Positions 15,439 to 23,151 of a stretch of 50,306 bases of DNA are shown here, one piece after another (positions within the stretch are counted from its first letter, which is position 1; every line of letters starts with the position of its first letter). The position numbers and the translations under genes were made by a program. The notes under the pieces are model-generated. The model was not told the origin of the DNA and made no database searches. It saw only the letters and a program-made list of their open reading frames with translations. The stretch spans positions 1-50,306 of the forward strand of contig JAUSAZ010000124.1 of assembly GCA_030652255.1 (NCBI GenBank). Direction: 5' to 3'. Source of the stretch: Myxococcales bacterium (lineage in GTDB: Bacteria; Myxococcota_A; Polyangia; Polyangiales; Ga0077539).

Positions 15439-17621
15439 GCGCCGCCCACGCGGCCCTCGCGGCGGGCTGGCGCCTCGACGCCGCCCCGCGCGCCACGGCC
15501 GCGGCGCAGCGCCTCGCGGAGACCGTCTGCCTCACCTACGCCCAGCTCCTCTTCTCGCGCTCCCCGGCGGTGGGCGCGCTGCTCCTCCTGGCCACCGCCA
15601 CGGCCCCCGCCGCGGCCCTCGCAGGCGTCGCCTCGGTGCTGCTCGCGCTCTCCGCGGCCCGCGCGCTCGGCCTCTCCCCCGAGCAGCGCCGCTCGGGGCA
15701 GCTCTCGTACAACGCCCTCATGGTGGGCCTCGCCCTCTCCGCCCTCGCGCCCCTCACGCCCCCGGCGCTCGGGGTGCTCGCCGTCGCCGTCGTGGCCTCG
15801 GTGCTCGTCACCGCCGCGCTGCACCTCGCGCTCGGCGTCGGGCACGGGCTCCCGGTGCTCACGCTGCCCTTCCTCGCGGTGTTCTACCTCACCGTCGGCG
15901 CCCTTCCCCCGGGGGCGCCCGAGGCCCTCGCCGACGCGGGCCTCGGGCCCTCGTATCTGCGCGCGCTCGGGTCGATCGTCTGCGCCCCGCGCGTCGACGC
16001 CGGCCTCGCGGTGCTCGCCGCGCTGCTGCTCCACAGCCGCATCGCCGCCGCGCTGTCGCTCGCCGCCTTCGCCCTGGCGTGGCGCCTCGCGCCGGGGCTC
16101 GCGCCCACCCTCGGGCTCAACGGGATGCTCGTCGCGATGGCCCTCGGGGCGGTGTGGTTCATCCCCAGCCCGGCCTCGTATGGCGTGGCGCTCGTGGGGT
16201 CGCTCGTCGCGGGCGCCCTCGGGCTCGGTCTCGCCGCGCGCTTCGATCGCCTCGGGCTGCCCATCCTCATTGTGCCCTTCAACCTCACGGTGCCGCTGGT
16301 GCTCTACGTGGTGCGCCAGCGCGTGGCCGGCGGCGGGCCCCACGAGGTCGACTTCGCCCCGGGCACCCCCGAGCAGAACCTCGCGTACTTCCACTCCCGC
16401 CGCGAGCGCTTCGGGGCCGTGCGCGGCGTGCGCCTCGCCGCCCCCTTCCGCGGCCGATGGACCTGCACCCAGGGCGTGTCCGGTGGCGTCACCCACGAGG
16501 GCGTGTGGCGCCACGCGCTCGACTTCGAGGTGCTCGACGCTCGCGGCGCGGCCTTCTCGGGCGACGGTTCGTCCCTCCAGGACTACGGCTGCTACCGCCT
16601 CCCGGTGACGGCGCCCGCGGCGGGGGTGGTCGCGCGGGTGATCGACGACGTGCCCGACAACGCGCTCGGCGAGGTCAACCTCGACGACAACTGGGGCAAC
16701 GTGGTGATCGTCTACCACGCGCCCGGCGTGTACTCCTGCGTGGCCCACCTCGCGCCCGGCAGCGCCCGGGTGAAGGTCGGCGACACCGTGGCGGCGGGCG
16801 ACGTCGTGGCCCTCTGCGGCAACTCCGGGCGCTCGGCGACGCCGCACCTGCATCTCCAGCTCCAGGCGACCGCCGACGTCGGGGCGGCGACGATCCCCCT
16901 CGAGCTCCACGACCTCGTCGGGGAGGGCGCCGCGGGCCCGGTGCTCCACGCCGCGCGGGTGCCGCTCCGGGGCGAGGTGCTGCGCCGGGTCGAGGCCGAC
17001 GACGAGCGCGCGCGGCTGCTGCGCCTGCCCTACGGGGCGACGTGGCGGGCGCACAGCACCGACGGCCGCCGCGAGCGCGAGGAGGGCATCACCGCGGGCA
17101 TCGACCTGCTGGGCCGCTGCGTGCTGCGCTCGGAGTCCACCGACGCGGTGCTGTACTACGAGCTCAACGCCGCCGGGCTCACGGTGCACGACGTGGTGGG
17201 CGACCCGGGATCGGCGCTGCACCTCGCGCGCGCGGCCCTCTCGCGCGTCCCCGCCGACGCCGACGACGCCCTGCGCTGGAGCGACCGGCTCCCGCTGCGA
17301 CCGCTGCTCCCGCTGTGGCTGCGCGCCCTCTACGACGTGGTCAGTCCCCTCGGCGCGCCCGCCTCGCTCGGGATGACCTACTCCGCCCGCCGCGACGGCG
17401 CCGCGCTCGTCGTCGAGGGCCGCTCCGATCGCCTCGCCCGCGGCGGCCGCCCCTGGGTCGCCACCGCCGCGCGCCTCGCGCCCGGCGTCGGGATCGTCTC
17501 GCTCGAAGTGCGCGTCCGCGGCCGCCGCGCGCGCGCCGAACTCCGCCCCGCCGCGCCCGCCGTCGATCGCGCCGCGCGGCACACCATCATCCCGTCCCGA
17601 GGAGGTACCGCCCATGTCTGA
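15429..17621 (+). CDS. Urea transporter-M23 metallopeptidase fusion
   Basis: 730 aa. Residues 1-300 are a urea-transporter domain with about ten membrane segments and two matching signatures, LSYNALMVGLALS and LGLNGMLVAMALG, one in each half. Residues about 330-500 are an M23 peptidase domain: H362 and D365 in RHALDFEV, H473 and H475 in TPHLHLQ, and AHLAPG between. The last 230 residues match no family I recognise. GTG at 15429 is chosen because GAGGAGG (15415-15421) lies 7 nt upstream; a second GTG at 15435 overlaps the previous stop. The gene overlaps both neighbours. It would join a channel for small amides or amines to a peptidoglycan- or peptide-cleaving domain in the envelope. Confidence 0.88.
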   Translation: MAVSAAHAALAAGWRLDAAPRATAAAQRLAETVCLTYAQLLFSRSPAVGALLLLATATAPAAALAGVASVLLALSAARALGLSPEQRRSGQLSYNALMVGLALSALAPLTPPALGVLAVAVVASVLVTAALHLALGVGHGLPVLTLPFLAVFYLTVGALPPGAPEALADAGLGPSYLRALGSIVCAPRVDAGLAVLAALLLHSRIAAALSLAAFALAWRLAPGLAPTLGLNGMLVAMALGAVWFIPSPASYGVALVGSLVAGALGLGLAARFDRLGLPILIVPFNLTVPLVLYVVRQRVAGGGPHEVDFAPGTPEQNLAYFHSRRERFGAVRGVRLAAPFRGRWTCTQGVSGGVTHEGVWRHALDFEVLDARGAAFSGDGSSLQDYGCYRLPVTAPAAGVVARVIDDVPDNALGEVNLDDNWGNVVIVYHAPGVYSCVAHLAPGSARVKVGDTVAAGDVVALCGNSGRSATPHLHLQLQATADVGAATIPLELHDLVGEGAAGPVLHAARVPLRGEVLRRVEADDERARLLRLPYGATWRAHSTDGRREREEGITAGIDLLGRCVLRSESTDAVLYYELNAAGLTVHDVVGDPGSALHLARAALSRVPADADDALRWSDRLPLRPLLPLWLRALYDVVSPLGAPASLGMTYSARRDGAALVVEGRSDRLARGGRPWVATAARLAPGVGIVSLEVRVRGRRARAELRPAAPAVDRAARHTIIPSRGGTAHV

Positions 17622-18237
17622 CCGCCGCTCCGTCGCCCTGCTGCTCGCGCTCTCCCTCACCGCCGTCGCGCCCCGCGCGCTGGCCACCCCCGACGTGTGG
17701 CGCCGCTCGTACGCGCTGGAGGCCCGCGGAGACGTCCGCGGCGCGCTCTCGGCCATCGAGGCGCTGCCCGGCGAGCAGCGCGCGGGCTACCTCTACGCCC
17801 TGCGCCACGCGTGGCTGCTCTACCTGGCGGGTCGCCACGACGAGTCCGTGGCCGCCTACCGCGTGGCCGCCGGGGCGTCTGCGCGTGCCATCGAGCCGCG
17901 GGTGGGCGAGCTGCTCCCGCTGATGGCCATGCGGCGCTGGCAGGAGGCCGAGCAGCGCGCCCGCGAGGTGCTGCGCCTCGACGCGGACAACTACCTGGCC
18001 AGCCGACGACTGGCGCTGGCGCTCTACCAGCTGGGGCGCTTCGACGACGCCCGCGAGGTGTACCAGCAGGTGAGCGCGCGCTACCCCGGCGACCTGGAGA
18101 TGGTCACCGGATCGGCGTGGTGCGACCTGCGGCGCGGGCGGCGCGACGAGGCCGCGACGGCGTTTCGCACGGTGCTGGCCGTGAGCCCCGACGACGCCAC
18201 CGCCGCGGCCGGGCTCACCGCCGCGCAGGCCCGGTAG
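17614..18237 (+). CDS. Secreted tetratricopeptide-repeat protein
   Basis: 207 aa. Signal peptide of about 24 residues (ALLLALSLTAVAPRALA). The mature part is helical with TPR units, for example LRLDADNYLASRRLALALYQ, GRFDDAREVYQQ and GRRDEAATAFRTVLAVSPDD. It overlaps the transporter-peptidase gene by 8 bp and has a perfect AGGAGGT site at 17600-17606, so it is the last gene of the operon. Probably a periplasmic scaffold for the other products, mirroring the TPR region of the first gene. No catalytic motif. Confidence 0.85.
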   Translation: MSDRRSVALLLALSLTAVAPRALATPDVWRRSYALEARGDVRGALSAIEALPGEQRAGYLYALRHAWLLYLAGRHDESVAAYRVAAGASARAIEPRVGELLPLMAMRRWQEAEQRAREVLRLDADNYLASRRLALALYQLGRFDDAREVYQQVSARYPGDLEMVTGSAWCDLRRGRRDEAATAFRTVLAVSPDDATAAAGLTAAQAR

Positions 18238-18250
18238 CAGAGCGCCCTCC

Positions 18251-18431
18251 GGCGAGAGCGCCCGCCCACGCCTGCGATCACCGTCCTCGCCCTCCGAGGG
18301 GAGCACCCGCCCGCGCTTGCAGTCACCGGCCTCGCCGATCGAGGGGAGCACCCGCCCGCGCCTGCGGTCACCGGCCTCGCCGATCGAGGGGAGCACCCGT
18401 CCAGGCCCTCCCAACGCGCCCAACCCGGGGC
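18251..18431 (+). repeat. 45-bp repeat array, left arm of a large inverted repeat
   Basis: GAGCACCC starts recur at 18301, 18346 and 18391, exactly 45 bp apart, with a degenerate earlier unit from 18251. The last unit runs into CCAGGCCCTCCCAACGCGCC and further to 18431. Everything here is mirrored at 18479-18649. The surrounding gap 18238-18701 contains no supported gene. Confidence 0.9.
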
Positions 18432-18478
18432 TCCGGACGTCGGGCTCCGGACGGTTGGGGGACTGCCCCGAGGCTGTC

Positions 18479-18649
18479 GCCCCGGGTTGGGCGCGTTGGG
18501 AGGGCCTGGGCGGGTGCACCCCTCGATCGGCGAGGACGGTGACTGCAAGCGTGGGCGGATGCTCCCCTCGATCGGTGAGGCCGGTGCTCGCAGGCATGGG
18601 CGGGTGCTCCCCTCGATCGGCGAGGCCGACGCCCGCGGGGGTGGGCGCC
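18479..18649 (-). repeat. 45-bp repeat array, right arm of the large inverted repeat
   Basis: Inverted units start at 18514, 18559 and 18604 with the same 45-bp period. The innermost 35 bp (18479-18513) are complementary to 18398-18432 region with a single mismatch, around a 47-bp centre. Transcribed RNA could fold into a hairpin with arms of about 170 nt. The array ends about 50 bp before rarA. Confidence 0.88.
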
Positions 18650-18701
18650 CCGCGCTTGCCACTGCCCCCGTCCCGGTGCTGACTCCCCACCAGCACCGCC
18701 G

Positions 18702-20042
18702 ATGGACCTCTTCGACCGCAACAAGCCCGCCGAGCCTATCCCCGAGGAGCCGCCGCCCCCGCCCGGCGCGCCGCTCGCCGACCGCATGCGCCCGCGCAAC
18801 CTCGACGAGCTCGTCGGCCACGACGACGCCGTCGGGCCGAAGACCTCCCTCGGCCGCGCCATCCGCGCCGACCGCGCACCCTCCATCGTCCTCTGGGGCT
18901 CCCCCGGCTGCGGCAAGACCACCGTCGCCCGCTGCATCGCGGCGCACTCCAGCGCGCGCTTCGCCCAGCTCTCGGCCGTGCTCTCCGGCGTCGCCGAGGT
19001 GCGGCAGGTGATCGCCCGCGCCGAGCACGAGCGCTCCATGGGGCGGCGAACGGTGCTCTTCATCGACGAGATCCACCGCTTCAACCGCGCGCAGCAGGAC
19101 GCCCTCCTGCCGCACGTCGAGGCCGGCGTGGTCACCCTCGTCGGAGCTACCACCGAGAACCCCTCCTTCGCCGTCAACGCCGCGGTGCTCTCCCGCGCCC
19201 AGGTGGTGCGCCTCGACCCGCTGCGTGTCGAAGACCTCGTGGTGCTCCTTCGCCGCGCCCTCGACGACCGCGAGCGTGGCCTCGGCGCCCTGGAGCTCAC
19301 CGCCGACGACGAGGCCCTCGGGGCCATCGCCGGGTGGTCCGACGGCGACGCCCGGCGGGCCCTCACCCTGCTCGACCACGTGGCCCGGGAGCGCGCCGCG
19401 CTCGGCATCGTCGCGCTGACCGTGGGCGACGTCGAGGCCGCCGCGCGCTCCAAGAACCTCCGCTACGACAAGTCCGGCGAGGAGCACTACAACCTCGCGA
19501 GCGCGTTCATCAAGAGCCTGCGCGGGAGCGACCCCGACGCGGCCCTCTACTGGGGCATCCGCATGATCGAGGGCGGCGAAGACCCGCGCTTCGTCCTGCG
19601 CCGGATGATCATCTTCGCCTCGGAGGACATCGGCCTCGCCGACTCGCGCGCCCTGGAGATCGCCGTCGCGGCCGACCGGGCCTTCGAGCGCCTCGGGGTG
19701 CCGGAGGGCCTGATCCCGCTGGCCCACGCGATCACCTACCTGGCCGTGGCGCCGAAGTCGAAGGCCGCGTACCGGGCGCTGCGAGCGGTGCAGGAGGCCG
19801 TGCAGGCGCGGGGCACGCTGCCGGTGCCGATGCGGCTGCGCAACGCGCCCACCGCGGCGATGAAGGAGTGGGGCTACGGCGAGGGCTACCGCGACCCGCA
19901 CGCGGGCGAAGGCGGCTTCGTGGCGGAGCGCTACCTGCCCGACGAACTCGGCGACGCGACCTGGTACGAGCCCACCACCCACGGCACCGAGGCCCGGGTG
20001 CGCGAGCACCTCGCGAAGCTGCGCGCGCTCACGAAGAAGTAG
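18702..20042 (+). CDS. rarA: Replication-associated recombination protein A (AAA+ ATPase)
   Basis: 446 aa, the normal RarA/MgsA length. The N terminus MDLFD resembles the usual beta-clamp/SSB-proximal start. Walker A is GSPGCGKTT (K72), Walker B is FIDEIHRFN (D122, E123), followed by the sensor ATTENPSF typical of RarA. C-terminal helical and tetramerisation regions are intact (YDKSGEEHYN, SAFIKSLRGSDPDAALYW, NAPT...MKEWGYG). It acts at stalled replication forks as a clamp-loader-like ATPase. It stands alone between the 45-bp repeat array and a lipoprotein gene. Confidence 0.98.
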   Translation: MDLFDRNKPAEPIPEEPPPPPGAPLADRMRPRNLDELVGHDDAVGPKTSLGRAIRADRAPSIVLWGSPGCGKTTVARCIAAHSSARFAQLSAVLSGVAEVRQVIARAEHERSMGRRTVLFIDEIHRFNRAQQDALLPHVEAGVVTLVGATTENPSFAVNAAVLSRAQVVRLDPLRVEDLVVLLRRALDDRERGLGALELTADDEALGAIAGWSDGDARRALTLLDHVARERAALGIVALTVGDVEAAARSKNLRYDKSGEEHYNLASAFIKSLRGSDPDAALYWGIRMIEGGEDPRFVLRRMIIFASEDIGLADSRALEIAVAADRAFERLGVPEGLIPLAHAITYLAVAPKSKAAYRALRAVQEAVQARGTLPVPMRLRNAPTAAMKEWGYGEGYRDPHAGEGGFVAERYLPDELGDATWYEPTTHGTEARVREHLAKLRALTKK

Positions 20043-20111
20043 TGGCGCCCACGCGACGTGTAAGCCCGTAGACCCATCGGGCGTTTGCTCCGTCGAAGGA
20101 GCTCATCGCCA

Positions 20112-21050
20112 ATGCCCACCCCACCGCGCCTCCCCCTCGCCCTCGCCCTCCTTCCCCTCCTCGCCGCGTGCGGCCCCTCCCTCCGCGGCGGCACCGTCAC
20201 CGACCTCACCCGCGTCACCGTCGTCGCCGCCACCCCCGCGCCCGGGCCCGACCCCCTCGTCGTCGCGACCGCCCCCTCCTCGCTCCGCTGCCCCGCCGCG
20301 GCGCGCGCCCTCGCCGGGATGCCCGTCACCCTGCGCACCGACGGCGCGGCCCCCGGCGCCCGCGTGCGATGGAGCGTCACCGCCGCGCCCGGCGACACCC
20401 GCGCCTACCGCTTCGCCGCCCGCTACGACGACCACGACACCGACTCCGTCGTCGCCGAAGGACCGGAGGTCCCCTTCACCTCCGTCATCGTCGGCGACTT
20501 CACGGTGCACGCCGAGACCCGCAACCCCGACGGCTCCACCGCGCAGTGCGACACCGCCGTCTCCATGCTCGGCCACGGGCTGCGCGTCGAGCTCAGCTGG
20601 AACACCCAGGGCACCGACGTCGACCTCCACGCCCTCGACCAGCCGGAGGGCCGGTGGTTCACGCCGCAGGACTGCTACTACGCCAACCGCCAGCCCGACA
20701 CGGCCCTCGCCGAGGAGGGCCGCCGCCGCTGGCTCGACACCGACGACGTCGACGGCGAAGGCCCCGAGAACATCCGCGTCGACACCCCCGCGGTCGACCA
20801 CGACTACGAGATCGGCGTGCACTTCTACTCGTCGCACCAGCAGCGCGGACCCACCCACGCCACCGTGGTGATCTACTGCGGCGAGCAGCGCGTCGCCCGC
20901 TTCGAGCGCGACCTCAACGGCGACCGCGGGGGCAGCGACGCCAACGACTTCTGGCACGTCGCCGCGGTGCGCTTCGGCGGGCCCGAGGTGTGCGCCGTGC
21001 AGCCCATCCAGCAGGTGACCACGGCCGCGCAGATGCGCGCCGGAGGCTGA
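20112..21050 (+). CDS. DUF2135/YfaP-like lipoprotein
   Basis: 312 aa from the ATG at 20112, preceded by GAAGGAG at 20096-20102. A lipobox (LLAAC) gives a mature N-terminal Cys. Residues about 160-300 carry the YfaP/DUF2135 pattern: LSWNTQGTDVDLHALDQPEG, DTDDVDGEGPENI, YEIGVHFYSS and VVIYCGEQ. The domain is a calcium-binding beta-sandwich-like fold of unknown role in other bacteria. Anchored in the envelope. The 175 bp downstream to the kinase gene include a short hairpin GCGCAC/GTGCGC at 21112-21126 but nothing else I can name. Confidence 0.85.
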   Translation: MPTPPRLPLALALLPLLAACGPSLRGGTVTDLTRVTVVAATPAPGPDPLVVATAPSSLRCPAAARALAGMPVTLRTDGAAPGARVRWSVTAAPGDTRAYRFAARYDDHDTDSVVAEGPEVPFTSVIVGDFTVHAETRNPDGSTAQCDTAVSMLGHGLRVELSWNTQGTDVDLHALDQPEGRWFTPQDCYYANRQPDTALAEEGRRRWLDTDDVDGEGPENIRVDTPAVDHDYEIGVHFYSSHQQRGPTHATVVIYCGEQRVARFERDLNGDRGGSDANDFWHVAAVRFGGPEVCAVQPIQQVTTAAQMRAGG

Positions 21051-21226
21051 GCGCAGCCTCCGGGGTAGCGCGGGAGGGTCGCCGCACCCTTACGGGTGTT
21101 CATGCGGCGATGCGCACGACGTGCGCGAAACTCCAACGACGAGCTGAATTGTGCAAAGGTGCTAGCGGTTGGAGGGCCGTGATAAGCCGGTGATGGGCAC
21201 GAGCGATTCGGTCCCGGGGGCGTCGG

Positions 21227-22705
21227 GTGGACACAGAACAATTGACGGGCCTCGACGACTTCTGGCGGGTGTACGAGACGGCGGGCCACGCGGCGCTCCT
21301 GGCCGAGTCCCTGCCCTTCGGCGAGGGCCGCGCCGAGCAGGTGGCGGCGGAGCGTGAGGCCCTGCGCCGCGCGGTGGATGGTGACTGGTCGGGGTGCGAG
21401 GCCTGCGCCCGTGCGCTGGGCGCCACGTACGCGCTGCAGGGCGTCGAGCCGACGGTCTGGATGGCCACGGTGACCGCCCTGGCCCGGCGCCTCACGCCGC
21501 TCCTGGTGACGGAGTACGGCGGCGACCCCGCGCGGCTCGCCGCGGCCCTCGACGCCGCGCAGGCCTGGTTCGACCGGCGCCTCGGGGTGATCACGGGCGA
21601 GTACCTCCGGGCCCGCGGCGCGCAGGGGGCGGAGAGCCGCTTCCGGGGGCTGCTGGAGGCCGCGCCCGACGCGATGGTGATCGTCGGCAGCGACGGGCGC
21701 ATCGCCCTCGTCAACTCCCAGGTCGAGCGGGTGTTCGGGTACACCCGCGACGAGCTCCTGGGGCAGCTCATCGAGGTGCTGGTGCCCGAGCGCTTCCGGG
21801 CGCGGCACCCGGAGCACCGCGATGGGTACTTCCGCAACTCGCATCCCCGGCCGATGGGCGCGGGCCTCGACCTCTACGCCCGCCGCCGGGACGGCTCGGA
21901 GTTCGCGGCGGAGATCAGCCTGTCGCCGCTGCGCACCCCGGAGGGCACGCTGGTCACGGCGGCCATCCGGGACATCACCCAGCGGAAGGTCACGGAGACG
22001 GCGCTCAAGCTGGCCAACCGCGAGCTGGAGGCCTTCAGCTACTCGGTCGCCCACGACCTGCGCGCCCCGCTGCGCGGGATGAACGGCTTCGCCCAGCTGC
22101 TGCTCGACCGCTACCGCGACAAGCTCGACGCCGAGGGGCAGGACTGGCTGCAGGAGATCCTGCTCAACGCCCGGCGGATGGGCGGGCTCATCGACGCCCT
22201 GCTCTCCCTCGCGCGCCTCGCCCGCAGCGAGATGCGCCCGCAGCGGGTCGACCTCTCGGCCCTGGCCCGCGCGGTCGCCGCCGGGCTCGCCGCGCGCGAC
22301 CCCGAGCGTGACGTCTCCCTGGTGATCGCCGACGGCCTCCACGCCGACCTCGACCCCCGCCTCGCGCTCGCGCTGCTCGAGAACCTCCTCGGCAACGCGT
22401 GGAAGTTCACCGGCCACACGGCGGCGGCGCGCATCGAGGTCGGCGCCGTCGACGCCGACGGGGCCCCTGCCTTCTTCGTGCGCGACAACGGCGCGGGCTT
22501 CGACATGGCCTTCGCCGAGCACCTCTTCGGGCCCTTCCAGCGGCTGCACCCGGCGAAGGAGTTCCCGGGCACGGGCATCGGGCTCGCCACGGTGCAGCGC
22601 ATCGTGCACCGCCACGGCGGGCGGGTGTGGGCCGAGGGGCGCGTCGGCGAGGGCGCGACCTTCTTCTTCACCCTCCCGAGCCGCAGCGCCGAGGCCGCGC
22701 CGTGA
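21227..22705 (+). CDS. PAS-domain sensor histidine kinase (phytochrome-kinase type)
   Basis: 492 aa, GTG start. Residues 1-125 are a soluble helical domain without a family I can name, possibly an RsbR-like sensor. A PAS domain spans about 140-255 (PDAMVIVGSDGRIALVNSQ). HisKA has H276 in SVAHDLRAPLRGMNGF, the motif of light/phytochrome-type kinases. HATPase has N box ENLLGNAWKF, G1 RDNGAGFD and G2 GTGIGLATV. No membrane segment, so it senses a cytoplasmic cue. It overlaps the response-regulator gene by 4 bp (GTGA) and is the first gene of a three-gene phosphorelay. Confidence 0.93.
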   Translation: MDTEQLTGLDDFWRVYETAGHAALLAESLPFGEGRAEQVAAEREALRRAVDGDWSGCEACARALGATYALQGVEPTVWMATVTALARRLTPLLVTEYGGDPARLAAALDAAQAWFDRRLGVITGEYLRARGAQGAESRFRGLLEAAPDAMVIVGSDGRIALVNSQVERVFGYTRDELLGQLIEVLVPERFRARHPEHRDGYFRNSHPRPMGAGLDLYARRRDGSEFAAEISLSPLRTPEGTLVTAAIRDITQRKVTETALKLANRELEAFSYSVAHDLRAPLRGMNGFAQLLLDRYRDKLDAEGQDWLQEILLNARRMGGLIDALLSLARLARSEMRPQRVDLSALARAVAAGLAARDPERDVSLVIADGLHADLDPRLALALLENLLGNAWKFTGHTAAARIEVGAVDADGAPAFFVRDNGAGFDMAFAEHLFGPFQRLHPAKEFPGTGIGLATVQRIVHRHGGRVWAEGRVGEGATFFFTLPSRSAEAAP

Positions 22706-23151
22706 AGCCCCCCATCCTCCTGGTCGAAGACAACTCCAGCGACGAGAAGCTCACCCTCCTGGCCTTCCGGCAGCACGCCTACGGCCACGACGTGGTGGTG
22801 CTGCGCGACGGCGCCGACGCGCTCGACTACCTCTTCGCGTCGGGCCCCTACGCCGACCGCGACCCCGCGGAGCTGCCCGCCATGGTGCTGCTCGACCTCA
22901 AGCTCCCGCGCATCGGCGGCCTCGAGGTGCTGCGGCGCATCCGGGCCGCCGAGCGCACGCGCTTCCTCCCGGTGGTGGTGCTCACGGCCTCCCGCGAGGA
23001 GCGGGACGTCGTGCGGAGCTACCAGCTCGGCGCCAACGCCTACGTGCGCAAGCCCCTGGATTTTACGGACTTCGTCGAGGCGGCCCGGGCCATCGGCACC
23101 TTCTGGCTGCTGCTCAACGAGCCCGCCACCGGCCAGCGGGGCGCGCCGTGA
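22702..23151 (+). CDS. Stand-alone response regulator (Rcp1/CheY-like)
   Basis: 149 aa, receiver only. ILLVEDNSSDE supplies the acidic pair, D65 in LLDLKLP is the phospho-acceptor, and VRKPLDF contains the conserved lysine. The insert after beta-3 and the C-terminal extension match the Rcp1 group that partners with phytochrome-type kinases, in agreement with the kinase next door. GTG start overlaps the kinase stop; its own stop overlaps the next GTG. It likely carries phosphate from the first kinase, with no DNA-binding output of its own. Confidence 0.93.
   Translation: MKPPILLVEDNSSDEKLTLLAFRQHAYGHDVVVLRDGADALDYLFASGPYADRDPAELPAMVLLDLKLPRIGGLEVLRRIRAAERTRFLPVVVLTASREERDVVRSYQLGANAYVRKPLDFTDFVEAARAIGTFWLLLNEPATGQRGAP

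Noticed and set aside
18251..18649. CRISPR array
   Set aside because: The 45-bp units abut directly with no unique spacers, are arranged in two opposed arms, and there are no cas genes.
21112..21126. Terminator after the DUF2135-like lipoprotein
   Set aside because: GCGCAC/GTGCGC has a short stem and no T-run; too weak to call.
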